Part shown: positions 19,183 to 26,982 of the stretch, piece after piece | How the letters are laid out: each line of letters begins with the position of its first letter | How positions within the stretch are numbered: the first letter of the stretch is position 1 | NCBI RefSeq assembly: GCF_937873925.1 | Contig: NZ_CALNAT010000002.1 | Location: forward strand, 1-64,000 | Direction: 5' to 3' | Source: an uncultured Proteiniphilum sp. | Lineage (GTDB): Bacteria; Bacteroidota; Bacteroidia; Bacteroidales; Dysgonomonadaceae | DNA length: 64,000 nucleotides | The notes under the pieces: generated by a model | Told to the model about the DNA's origin: nothing | Databases searched by the model: none | The model's input: only the letters and a program-made list of their open reading frames with translations | Program-made: the position numbers and the translations under genes

Positions 19183-20352
19183 CTAATGATCCATATTCCC
19201 GGAATCTAAATGCTTAAGCGTTTTCGCGTTATTCGGCAGTGTAATAAACTTGGTAAGCAAGGCGCTGATCAGGTACAAGAGCGCCAATATCCATATCACA
19301 CCGGTACTTCCCACCAACCCTATAAAGAGCCCCACGACAGCGGGTCCTACAAATACCGGCAAGCCGGCACCCAGATTGAGAATCGACATGGCAGCACCCT
19401 TGTCATTCTTCACCAGTGAAGGCACTAAAGCCGAGAGGGGTACATAACCGGCCAGCATGGCTCCCCAGATGATACCCGCTATCATCACGGCTATGAAGCT
19501 GTCACCAAACAGCTGAGGTGAATAGTAAAAGAGAAGAGTTGAGACGGCACACCCCACGCCTCCAAACCAGATGATGGTATTGCGCCATCCCAATGAGTCA
19601 CCTATAAAACCGAAGATCAGGTTGAAGATAATATTACTGGTGAAGATTGTACCCCATATCTGCAACCACTCGGTAGTAGTAAAACCGTACAGGGCAAAAA
19701 ATCCTTTAGCCACTTCCCTCATCCGGGAGCGAAACTCGCCCTGTACCGCTCTCTTTCTCTCTTTGGTCAATACCAGTACAAAGAAAGCACCTACCAATAC
19801 CCATATTACCGCATTCCAGAGGGTGTTGATATATCCGATCCGGGGTATAGCCCAGCTGGAGTAGTAAGCACCCAGCACTACCAAACCACCGGTAAAAACA
19901 AACCAGAACCAGCCTACGGCCCGACCGAGCGACTTGCCAGGACTCACGTAGGCTATCCATACAAGGAAAGAGTATGCAAACAAAGGGTAACCAAATCCGC
20001 GCAGGGCATAGGTTAGTAACATCACCGTGAAATTCATGCCGGGCAGCGCGTAACCCACGAAACTTACCGTTCCGAACAGATAGAGTATCAATCCGGTGAA
20101 CATTGTCTTTTTTATACCATAAGCTTCAGCCATTACACCCGAAAACCAAGACGCGATGGCTATAATGATCCCATAGGCAGAGAAGAGCATGGCGGATCGT
20201 TGCATTGTCAACCCGTTTTCAATCAGATAGGGACTAAGCCATCCCTGCTCCATGCCGTCACCCATCATAAAGATCAGGATCCCCACATACCCCCATGCCA
20301 ACTGCCCGGGTATGCCTACCTTCGCAAAGAAGTTTACTTTTACTTCATTCAT
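19183..20352 (-). CDS. MFS polyol permease (RbtT/DalT/CsbX-like), probably missing one helix
   Basis: A major facilitator resembling the ribitol/D-arabinitol permease subfamily (GYVGILIFMMGDGMEQGW near the N-terminus; TEWLQIWGTIFTSNIIFNLIFGF; IIWGAMLAGYVPLSALVPS). It should import a pentitol or similar polyol by proton symport at the inner membrane. By eye only eleven hydrophobic helices can be counted. Helix 7, expected between the central loop (RSRMREVAKGF) and FALYGFTTTEW, is absent, and the protein is about 40 residues shorter (389 aa) than I expect for the family. An in-frame deletion is likely. It lies 17 bp after the phosphodiesterase fragment. Confidence 0.8.
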   Translation of the reverse strand: MNEVKVNFFAKVGIPGQLAWGYVGILIFMMGDGMEQGWLSPYLIENGLTMQRSAMLFSAYGIIIAIASWFSGVMAEAYGIKKTMFTGLILYLFGTVSFVGYALPGMNFTVMLLTYALRGFGYPLFAYSFLVWIAYVSPGKSLGRAVGWFWFVFTGGLVVLGAYYSSWAIPRIGYINTLWNAVIWVLVGAFFVLVLTKERKRAVQGEFRSRMREVAKGFFALYGFTTTEWLQIWGTIFTSNIIFNLIFGFIGDSLGWRNTIIWFGGVGCAVSTLLFYYSPQLFGDSFIAVMIAGIIWGAMLAGYVPLSALVPSLVKNDKGAAMSILNLGAGLPVFVGPAVVGLFIGLVGSTGVIWILALLYLISALLTKFITLPNNAKTLKHLDSGNMDH

Positions 20353-20369
20353 ATCTTTAAGTCTCTATA

Positions 20370-20696
20370 CTAAAAAATTAAATCGTTCAGCATGCCATCC
20401 TGCATCAGCACAATCACACTGTCTTTTGTCAATCTCGGATCCACTTCAAAAAAGATATCGGGAACCTGCTCCACGGCATATTGCAATCCTTCCAGCGAAT
20501 TATCAGGATAGCCACTAGTACGCCAGTTGCCGCGGTGGCCACTGATAATAATTGAACTGTCTCCCCTGTATTGAAAAAACTGTTGAAGTGTTGTCCCACT
20601 CACCGTACCCGGGCTCTTTTCACACGGTTGTACACACTGGCCAAATAACAGCAAGATAAGCGCCAGGAAAAGGTAACTGAGTTGTTTGTATTTCAT
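20370..20696 (-). pseudogene. glycerophosphodiester phosphodiesterase family lipoprotein, truncated
   Basis: A 108-residue frame with a signal peptide and lipobox-like Cys (LLLFGQC, Cys 21), then the start of the GDPD TIM barrel: ISGHRGNW (the HRG motif), PDNSLEGLQYA and FEVDPRLTKDSVIVLMQD (substrate and metal-binding acidic motif). The frame stops shortly after LMQD, where intact enzymes continue for about 180 more residues. Such enzymes cleave glycerophosphodiesters to glycerol 3-phosphate and an alcohol. The remainder is absent before the permease start 17 bp on. It lies 61 bp after the kinase gene. It is almost certainly inactive. Confidence 0.78.
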
Positions 20697-20757
20697 TCGT
20701 AGGGTTTTTTATGAGCCTGTTTTATTCTTCAGCCGGCAGAAGCGGTACTGCATTTTT

Positions 20758-22398
20758 TCATAGAGTACCCAGTCTGAGGTATTGCTGATAGAGTCGGTTA
20801 TAGAGCGCATGCGCCTTTTCATCGGGCCGGTATATTCTACTGATCCCGCTCTCCATCTTATGCTGGGCATCTTCCACCCTTGCGAATATTCCTGCGGCAG
20901 TGGCAGTGCACATGGCTGCACCCAACGCTCCCGCCTGTTCTGTCTGCGCCACCTTGATGGGTAACCCCATCACATTGGAGAGCGTCTGCATCACATAAGG
21001 CGACTTTTGGGAGATTCCCCCTACACTCACATTATCCACCAGTTCCAGCCCTTCTTTTTTATAGTGTTCATAGATCGCTTTGGAACCGAATGCGGTAGCC
21101 TCCACGAGACTTTTGAAGATCTCGGGAGCAGTAGTACCCAAGGTAATTCCCGAGATGATCCCTTTCTTTGCAGGATCCGGGTTGGGGGTACGTCTTCCGT
21201 TCAGAAAGTCAAGGGATACAAGGGAAAATTCATCCGTTGGTATGAGTGCCGCCTTTTCGGAAAGTACACTTAACATCCTCTCCATTATCTGATTTCTTCG
21301 TTGCTGATCTGTAGCAAACTCCTCCAGCGTCCACCCCAGAAGGTTCCGGAACCAGGCATAGACGTCCCCGAAAGCAGACTGTCCCGCCTCTATACCTATC
21401 ATGCCGGGGAGCACCGACCCGTCTACCTGACCGCTGATACCCTCAATCTTTTTATTACCGGTCATATTACGCGGAACAACCATAATATCGCAGGTGGAGG
21501 TACCTACTATCTTTACCATGGTCCCCGGCTTGACGCCCGCGCCAATGGCTGCGGCATGTGCATCTATGATGCCTGTGGAAACAATCACATTGGTAGAAAG
21601 CCCCAGCTTGTTGGCCCACTCCGGTGTGAGAGAGCCCTCCACTCTGTCGTTTGTAAAGGTTTCATTCATCAGATGATTCCTAATACTTCCCAGTTGAGGA
21701 TCGAACTGAGACAAAAAATCGCGTGAAGGATATCCCCCCCATTCTTCTGCCCACATACATTTATGGCCCGCGGCACATCTGCTCCTTTTCACCTCTTCCG
21801 GTTTCAATACCCCAGTCAGTAGCGCCGGAATCCAGTCGCACAGTTCAATGACTGCATACGCCTCCTCACGGATTTGATCGTTACGCAGCAGATGCAAAGT
21901 TTTAGCCCAAAACCACTCAGGAGAGTAGTTGCCTCCCGAGAATACTGTGTAATCCACTTCTCCGCGGTGTGACAAGGCATTGATCTCATCCGCTTCCTTA
22001 ATAGCAGTGTGATCTTTCCAGAGCACAAACATGGCATCGGGATTATCCGCATACTGCGGAAGAAGAGCCAGAGGAGCGCCCTCGCTGTCGGTCATACAAA
22101 CCGTACTCGAAGTAGTATCACACCCTATGGCAACTATATTATTTATTGAATTGGGGGGTAACTTGGCCAGAAGTCCACGAATCACTTCCTGCAGCGACTC
22201 AATATAGTCGAGCGGATGCTGCCTGTATTTATTTTGTGAGTTATCGCAATAATGTCTCTTTCCCCATCTTCTGTAACAGGAAGTAGTCACAGTAAGCTCT
22301 TCACCGGTATCAGTATCGACGGCCAATGCTCTGCAGGAGTCGGTACCGAAATCAATTCCAATGACCAGATTTCCATTGTTTTTCTTGTTGTAAGGCAT
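20758..22398 (-). CDS. araB: FGGY-family ribulokinase-like carbohydrate kinase
   Basis: ATP-dependent kinase of 546 residues resembling L-ribulokinase. It begins VIGIDFGTDSCRALAVDTDTG, carries GCDTTSSTVCMTD and the acidic IIDAHAAAIGAG motif of the first half, then VGTSTCDIMV (phosphate binding) and the C-terminal NVSVGGISQKSPYVMQ and AGALGAAMCTATA motifs. It probably phosphorylates a ketopentose or pentitol; the araB symbol is by resemblance only, as no araA or araD is present. It is the first gene of the minus-strand catabolic block. A -7 box and two palindromic operator-like sites lie in the 282 bp shared with the divergent DeoR-type gene. It appears intact. Confidence 0.85.
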   Translation of the reverse strand: MPYNKKNNGNLVIGIDFGTDSCRALAVDTDTGEELTVTTSCYRRWGKRHYCDNSQNKYRQHPLDYIESLQEVIRGLLAKLPPNSINNIVAIGCDTTSSTVCMTDSEGAPLALLPQYADNPDAMFVLWKDHTAIKEADEINALSHRGEVDYTVFSGGNYSPEWFWAKTLHLLRNDQIREEAYAVIELCDWIPALLTGVLKPEEVKRSRCAAGHKCMWAEEWGGYPSRDFLSQFDPQLGSIRNHLMNETFTNDRVEGSLTPEWANKLGLSTNVIVSTGIIDAHAAAIGAGVKPGTMVKIVGTSTCDIMVVPRNMTGNKKIEGISGQVDGSVLPGMIGIEAGQSAFGDVYAWFRNLLGWTLEEFATDQQRRNQIMERMLSVLSEKAALIPTDEFSLVSLDFLNGRRTPNPDPAKKGIISGITLGTTAPEIFKSLVEATAFGSKAIYEHYKKEGLELVDNVSVGGISQKSPYVMQTLSNVMGLPIKVAQTEQAGALGAAMCTATAAGIFARVEDAQHKMESGISRIYRPDEKAHALYNRLYQQYLRLGTL

Positions 22399-22495
22399 TT
22401 TCTGAAACTCTTTTATTAAATCCTCATCGAAGAGGTTATTATTTCTTAATAGGCATCACGGATAGTAAATAATTCGGAATGTAAATGAATCAAAA

Positions 22496-22509
22496 TCGAA
22501 ACGTTTCGA
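22496..22509. promoter_or_regulatory. perfect 14-bp palindrome, probable DeoR-type operator
   Basis: TCGAAACGTTTCGA is perfectly symmetric. It lies just downstream of the predicted transcription start of the kinase operon (its -7 box is at 22523-22530), the position of a roadblock or repressor operator. DeoR-family sites often contain TTTCGA/TCGAAA half-sites. Confidence 0.6.
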
Positions 22510-22522
22510 ATTATATTAGATG

Positions 22523-22530
22523 CAAATATA
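22523..22530 (-). promoter_or_regulatory. -7 promoter box for the kinase/polyol operon
   Basis: On the minus strand this is TATATTTG (Bacteroidota TAnnTTTG). It would start transcription near 22516, leaving a leader of about 118 nt before the kinase ATG at 22398. Confidence 0.55.
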
Positions 22531-22557
22531 CACCATATATCTATTAAAAGAAATTAT

Positions 22558-22571
22558 TCGAAACATTTTAG
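22558..22571. promoter_or_regulatory. second, imperfect copy of the TCGAAAC operator
   Basis: TCGAAACATTTTAG matches the first ten bases of the palindrome at 22496 except one. It sits upstream of the kinase -7 box and about 90 bp before the regulator box, so a dimer or tetramer could bridge both sites and control both directions. Confidence 0.4.
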
Positions 22572-22660
22572 TAAAATATCTTGTTAATTAATATTAATTA
22601 GTTCAACTATGAAATAGTTTAGCTATCATAATAAAGAAATTGAAAGTTGTATTTTTTTAT

Positions 22661-22668
22661 TAACTTTG
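22661..22668 (+). promoter_or_regulatory. -7 promoter box directly in front of the DeoR-type gene
   Basis: TAACTTTG matches TAnnTTTG, with a TTG about 19 bp upstream (22640). It ends only 12 bp before the ATG at 22681, so the mRNA may be leaderless or have a leader of a few bases. Confidence 0.5.
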
Positions 22669-22680
22669 AAAAAAAAAGCG

Positions 22681-23445
22681 ATGTTGAGTATTGCAGAGAG
22701 ACATAAAAGAATCATGGAAACCCTTAATAAAGATGGATTTGTCACCGTGGAGAATCTATCCAGGTTGCTGGATGTGACATCTGTCACCATTCGCAAAGAT
22801 CTGAGTTATCTGGAGAAAAAAGGGCTTCTTTACAGGACGCACGGCAGTGCGAGCCCTATCAGCCCTCATATTTCAGAAAGGAATGTGGTAGAAAAAGAGA
22901 AACTGAATATAGACGAAAAGAAACGAATCGGAATTGCTGCTGCGAAATTGATCGAGGAGAACGACTCCATTATTCTCAATTCCGGCTCTACCATTTGTGA
23001 ATTTGCTAAAAATATAACTCCACAGAGTTCTCTTACTGTGGTCACCTCGTCGGTGACAGCTACCCAAATACTGAGTGAAACGGAGAAGGTGAACCTGTTT
23101 CTGCTGGGAGGAAACTTCAGGAAACGATCTATGTCAGTGATAGGCAATTCCTCCATCAGTTTCCTCTCCAACATCACCTGCTCCAAATGTTTTCTAGGCG
23201 TAGACGGTATCGATGCCGAGTTTGGTATCACAACCTCTAACATTGAGGAAGCTGAATTAAACAAGAAGATGATGGACGTTTCCATCAGAACAATCATTTT
23301 ATGCGATTCGTCGAAGTTTAGGAAAAAAGGATTCGTAAAGATCTGTGACATTGACAAGGTGGATATTATCGTAACGGACAGCGGCATCTCCGACTCAATG
23401 AAAAACCTCCTGAAAGAAAGAGGAATAGAACTGATCATTGCGTAA
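22681..23445 (+). CDS. DeoR/GlpR-type transcriptional regulator
   Basis: A 254-residue repressor. The N-terminal winged helix (residues 1-55: MLSIAERHKRIMETLNK, then VTVENLSRLLDVTSVTIRKDLSYLEKKGLLYRTHG) is followed by a sugar-phosphate-sensing DeoRC domain (from about 75) with LNSGSTICEFAKN and FLGVDGIDAEFGITTSN. Family members usually bind a phosphorylated sugar and release DNA. I chose the ATG at 22681; the TTG at 22666 lies inside the -7 box. It is divergent from the kinase operon and likely controls it through the TCGAAAC sites. The alkaline phosphatase gene follows on the same strand with its own promoter. Confidence 0.88.
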   Translation: MLSIAERHKRIMETLNKDGFVTVENLSRLLDVTSVTIRKDLSYLEKKGLLYRTHGSASPISPHISERNVVEKEKLNIDEKKRIGIAAAKLIEENDSIILNSGSTICEFAKNITPQSSLTVVTSSVTATQILSETEKVNLFLLGGNFRKRSMSVIGNSSISFLSNITCSKCFLGVDGIDAEFGITTSNIEEAELNKKMMDVSIRTIILCDSSKFRKKGFVKICDIDKVDIIVTDSGISDSMKNLLKERGIELIIA

Positions 23446-23589
23446 CAACTCATTACTGTCAATTCTCTTCGGGAAACAGCAACATCAATTTTTCCGACTT
23501 TATTCCGACACTACCTTCAAAGTAAAGAGACAGCAACTCTCAACAAAAAATTTTATCATTATTGGGAAATGATGAATAACAACATTTTG

Positions 23590-23597
23590 TACCTTTG
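23590..23597 (+). promoter_or_regulatory. -7 promoter box upstream of alkaline phosphatase
   Basis: TACCTTTG matches TAnnTTTG and lies 33 bp before the ATG at 23631, giving a short leader of about 27 nt. The 185 bp between the regulator stop and this gene hold nothing else obvious. Confidence 0.55.
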
Positions 23598-23630
23598 GGC
23601 ATTTATCAAAATTTAAATTCAAGTGTTTCA

Positions 23631-25259
23631 ATGAAAAAATTAAAATTTATCTTCTTTTTGCTCCTTGCTTCTGTGACCCTTATTGCACAGGAAGTGAGGC
23701 CTGTAAAAAATGTGATCATGATGATCCCCGACGGTACTTCCGTAGGGGTCTACTCCGCCGCGCGCTGGCTCAAGTTCTACAACGACATGGGAAATGAACT
23801 ACACATAGATCCCTATTTCACCGGAACCGTTACCACCTTTTCATCGAACGCCCCGATCGGTGACTCCGCTCCCACCGGTTCATGCTACGCTACCGGGGTA
23901 TTACAACAAACGGGCAACGTAGCCACTTATCCCGAAGTTTCGGAGAATGACCTGTTCCCCGTAGACGCATCGCGTACGTATCAGCCTGCCGCCACCATCC
24001 TTGAGGCTTCAAAGATCGAAAAAAAGAAGGCGGTGGGGCTGGTAGTCACCTGTGAATTCCCGCACGCCACCCCGGCAGACTTCTCCGCGCATCATTATAA
24101 ACGGAGCAACTACAGTGCGCTTGCCTCACAAATAGCTTATCAAAACCTGGATGTGATGTTCGGAGGGGGCAACGGCATCCTTACCGACGACATGATAAAT
24201 CATTTTGCGAACAACGGGACTACGCTCTTACAGAACGACAAAGAGGCGCTGCTCAATTATAACGGTGACGGAAAGGTATGGGCGCTATTCGGCAGCCGTG
24301 CCCTGCCTTACAATATCGACAGAAATCCCGACAAGGTACCCTCGCTCGCGGAAATGACCGAAAAAGCATTACAGATACTGTCGAAGAGCGAGAACGGCTT
24401 CTTTATGATGGTGGAAGGGAGCCAGGTGGACTGGGCGGCCCATGCCAACGATGCAGCCACCATGATCAACGAATTACTCGCTTTTGACGAGGCTGTAGGT
24501 AAGGCGATAGCGTTTGCCGAAAAGGACGGGAACACGGTAGTCGTGATTGCCGCCGACCATGGGAATAGCGGTTTCACTATAGGTACGAAGAATTGTCCGG
24601 GATACGACAAACTCTCCATCGAACAGCTCTTCGGCACGGTCTCCAGATACAAGCTAAGCGCCAACGGGCTGGAATCGATATTGGTCAACACGAAACCGGA
24701 CGATATGAAAGCCGTTTTCAAACAATATACCGATATCGATATCACCGATGAAGAACTGGGAACGCTGCTTTCTTCCAAAAATTACAAGGAGGCAGACTAC
24801 ATGAAGGTCGGCACAAGTGACAACCTGGCCCACAATATCGTAAACATATTGAATTCAAGGACCTGCTTCGGTTTCACAACGGGAGGACACACCGGTGAAG
24901 AAGTGCTTCTCGCCTCTTACCATCCCCAGGGGGACGTGCTCAGGGGAAATGTAAAGAATACTGAATTGAACGAATACCTGCAGAAAGTGACGGGATTGGA
25001 AATATCCCTGCAGGAGTTATCCGACCGGATATTCGTGAAACACGATCAGGTCTTCTCAGGGATGAACTATTCCATAGACAAGAAGGATCCGGACTTTCCG
25101 GTACTCCGGGTAAAAAAAGGGAGGAATACCCTTGAAGTGAAAGCATTCTCATCCGTAGCCCATCTGAACGGGAAACCCTTCGACATAGGATCGGTTACAG
25201 TCTATATCGATAAGAACGACACCTTCTATCTGCCGGCCGCACTTGCGAAGAAATTATAG
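23631..25259 (+). CDS. alkaline phosphatase (PhoA-like superfamily), exported
   Basis: A 542-residue exported phosphomonoesterase. The signal peptide is MKKLKFIFFLLLASVTLIAQ, so the start at 23631 is preferred to the TTG at 23595. The metal and nucleophile motifs are present in order: VIMMIPDGTS (Asp for metals), GDSAPTGSCYATG (Ser nucleophile), VEGSQVDWAAHAND, VIAADHGNSG and FTTGGHTGEEV (His ligands). It would release inorganic phosphate in the periplasm. A perfect terminator-like hairpin follows. Whether it belongs functionally to the divergent polyol locus or is a general phosphatase cannot be told from sequence. Confidence 0.92.
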   Translation: MKKLKFIFFLLLASVTLIAQEVRPVKNVIMMIPDGTSVGVYSAARWLKFYNDMGNELHIDPYFTGTVTTFSSNAPIGDSAPTGSCYATGVLQQTGNVATYPEVSENDLFPVDASRTYQPAATILEASKIEKKKAVGLVVTCEFPHATPADFSAHHYKRSNYSALASQIAYQNLDVMFGGGNGILTDDMINHFANNGTTLLQNDKEALLNYNGDGKVWALFGSRALPYNIDRNPDKVPSLAEMTEKALQILSKSENGFFMMVEGSQVDWAAHANDAATMINELLAFDEAVGKAIAFAEKDGNTVVVIAADHGNSGFTIGTKNCPGYDKLSIEQLFGTVSRYKLSANGLESILVNTKPDDMKAVFKQYTDIDITDEELGTLLSSKNYKEADYMKVGTSDNLAHNIVNILNSRTCFGFTTGGHTGEEVLLASYHPQGDVLRGNVKNTELNEYLQKVTGLEISLQELSDRIFVKHDQVFSGMNYSIDKKDPDFPVLRVKKGRNTLEVKAFSSVAHLNGKPFDIGSVTVYIDKNDTFYLPAALAKKL

Positions 25260-25282
25260 AGCACCTTTGCACCCATGCAACA

Positions 25283-25311
25283 AAAAAATCCACTTTCCGG
25301 GTGGATTTTTT
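25283..25311. terminator. bidirectional Rho-independent terminator
   Basis: Stem AAAAAATCCAC (25283-25293) pairs with GTGGATTTTTT (25301-25311) around a seven-base loop, with T-runs on the 3' side in both directions. It lies between the convergent alkaline phosphatase and DUF4251 genes. Confidence 0.85.
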
Positions 25312-25338
25312 TGTTTTTCATACCGCGAACTCCCGTCA

Positions 25339-25845
25339 TTACTTCTCCTCCTTGAATGCCAGATCACCCTGAAATGAGATCGGTTGCCTGTCCACATCGT
25401 TCACGTCGAGACGAGCCGATCCGTTTTCCCAGATATCAAAGCGAAAGGTGACGGGACGATCCAGATCACGGATCGTGATCATCACGCTCCAGTTTCCCTT
25501 CTTGTTTCCCTCATTATCCACCTGATACTCAAAATCAGTGCTCGTAAACCGGTATCCCCCTTCACGCGAATCCATGGGCGCACGATAGGCGCGGCCATAA
25601 TAAGGCAGATAAGCCTTCACCGTGTCGGGCGATACCCTCACATCATAATAAGGTGAAAGATAAATCGACTTATAACCGGTGGGATAAGCGTATGTGGCTC
25701 TAAATGTAAAGCCGGACATTTCCACCGCATTCCGTACATCGGCAGCCAGTTTTTCTTTTTCGGCAGCCGTCTGCGTGCTTCCGCAAGCATAAAAGGCCAG
25801 AACCGAAAGAAGCGCTGCAAATCCAAAAAGTGCTGATTTCTTCAT
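25339..25845 (-). CDS. DUF4251 family lipoprotein
   Basis: A 168-residue secreted protein with a lipobox-like sequence (LAFYACGS, Cys 21) and the region resembling DUF4251 (YYDVRVSPDTVKAYLPYYGRAYRAPM). The start at 25845 is preferred over 25863 because a strong Shine-Dalgarno AAGGAGG lies 8 bp before it, inside the longer frame. DUF4251 proteins are common in Bacteroidales and have no known function; a small beta-barrel or lipocalin-like fold in the envelope is possible. It converges on the alkaline phosphatase gene. Confidence 0.85.
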   Translation of the reverse strand: MKKSALFGFAALLSVLAFYACGSTQTAAEKEKLAADVRNAVEMSGFTFRATYAYPTGYKSIYLSPYYDVRVSPDTVKAYLPYYGRAYRAPMDSREGGYRFTSTDFEYQVDNEGNKKGNWSVMITIRDLDRPVTFRFDIWENGSARLDVNDVDRQPISFQGDLAFKEEK

Positions 25846-25949
25846 ATACATATCCTCCTTCATGAATAAGATATTGCGGACCGGCGATCATTATGCTGCC
25901 GGCGAGTAGGTTGTGAACTATATTATAACAGACGAAAAGAGGAAATGTT

Positions 25950-26969
25950 TTACAGCAGAGATCCCATCGAAGGAATAAGATGTGATAAATAGAAAAACAA
26001 CATCCCTGACAACATACCGTATGCCAGATAAATATGGGTTTTTGAGATCGTCTTTGAATAAAAGTAAGCATTCAGGTAGGAGATCAGGGCAATGGAGAGC
26101 AGCAGAAAGAAAAGGGTCTCCTTCCAATAGACAGTCTGAAGCAACAGCAGAAAGACGATCAGAGAGACCACAAACCGCATCAACGACAGAGTGAGCACCT
26201 TGTCACGGGTATAAATCCTGATACTGAAGATCATGTTCGATATAAAAAACAGTCCGGCAAATACTACTCCACTCCACTCCAGAATGGAAAAAGCGGGGAT
26301 TTCAGGTATTGAAAAGGAGGCAAAACGGAAAAGCGGCCGTATGAAACCGGGAATATCGTCCAGCAACCAGTAAATGGAAAACAGCGTTATATACACCAGA
26401 AAAATGCCGAACAACGACGAAACAAACGACCGGAACTGGGGGCCCCGCATCGACCGTTCCCCGCTCCACCACAGAGGTAGCAACACGAGCGCATAGATCT
26501 GGAATAAGGAAGCCACCGCAATCAGTATAGATGCGCGGAAAGAACAGAGATAGGAGTCCGGTTTCTGATATGACTCCAGAAGGGGGAAGAATGCCAGAAG
26601 TATAAAAGCAGTGCTGATATAATCTCCCGACATCACCAGAAAGAAGGGATGGAGACTCAACAAAAACAGTGGTGCCGTAAAAGGCAGGTTAGAACGTGAA
26701 CGGAGCAGATTGAACCTGCTGTTGACCAGAGACAGGATCCAGGCGATAAGAAAAACGGACAACGTGGAAGCGATCAATGAAACCGGCGGATAGGCAAAGA
26801 GATGCGCTATCGGTTCCCAGAGATAGTTATCATCATGGGAAGCGATCTGCGGCCGATCCCCTGCATAAAACAGCGCGACCCGCATGGCGGTCATTCCCAA
26901 AGCGGCGAGCATGGGAACAAAACGTCCCTCGACAAAAGTTGTACGAAACGACTTGACAACAAAATGCAT
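25950..26969 (-). CDS. multi-spanning membrane protein of unknown function
   Basis: A 339-residue protein with about nine hydrophobic helices, basic loops and no recognisable catalytic motif. I do not recognise the family. It starts 13 bp after purD on the same strand, so it is very probably co-transcribed with it. The sequence begins MHFVVKSFRTTFVEGRFVPM, with no cleavable signal peptide. The spread of short periplasmic loops is like that of small integral membrane proteins of the cell envelope, but no function is proposed. Confidence 0.75.
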   Translation of the reverse strand: MHFVVKSFRTTFVEGRFVPMLAALGMTAMRVALFYAGDRPQIASHDDNYLWEPIAHLFAYPPVSLIASTLSVFLIAWILSLVNSRFNLLRSRSNLPFTAPLFLLSLHPFFLVMSGDYISTAFILLAFFPLLESYQKPDSYLCSFRASILIAVASLFQIYALVLLPLWWSGERSMRGPQFRSFVSSLFGIFLVYITLFSIYWLLDDIPGFIRPLFRFASFSIPEIPAFSILEWSGVVFAGLFFISNMIFSIRIYTRDKVLTLSLMRFVVSLIVFLLLLQTVYWKETLFFLLLSIALISYLNAYFYSKTISKTHIYLAYGMLSGMLFFYLSHLIPSMGSLL

Positions 26970-26982
26970 GGGTCCCCTTTTG

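Noticed and set aside
22666..22680. TTG start for the DeoR-type gene
   Set aside because: It lies inside the TAACTTTG promoter box; the ATG at 22681 gives the standard DeoR N-terminus.
23595..23630. TTG start for alkaline phosphatase
   Set aside because: It falls in the TACCTTTG box, and the signal peptide starts at 23631.
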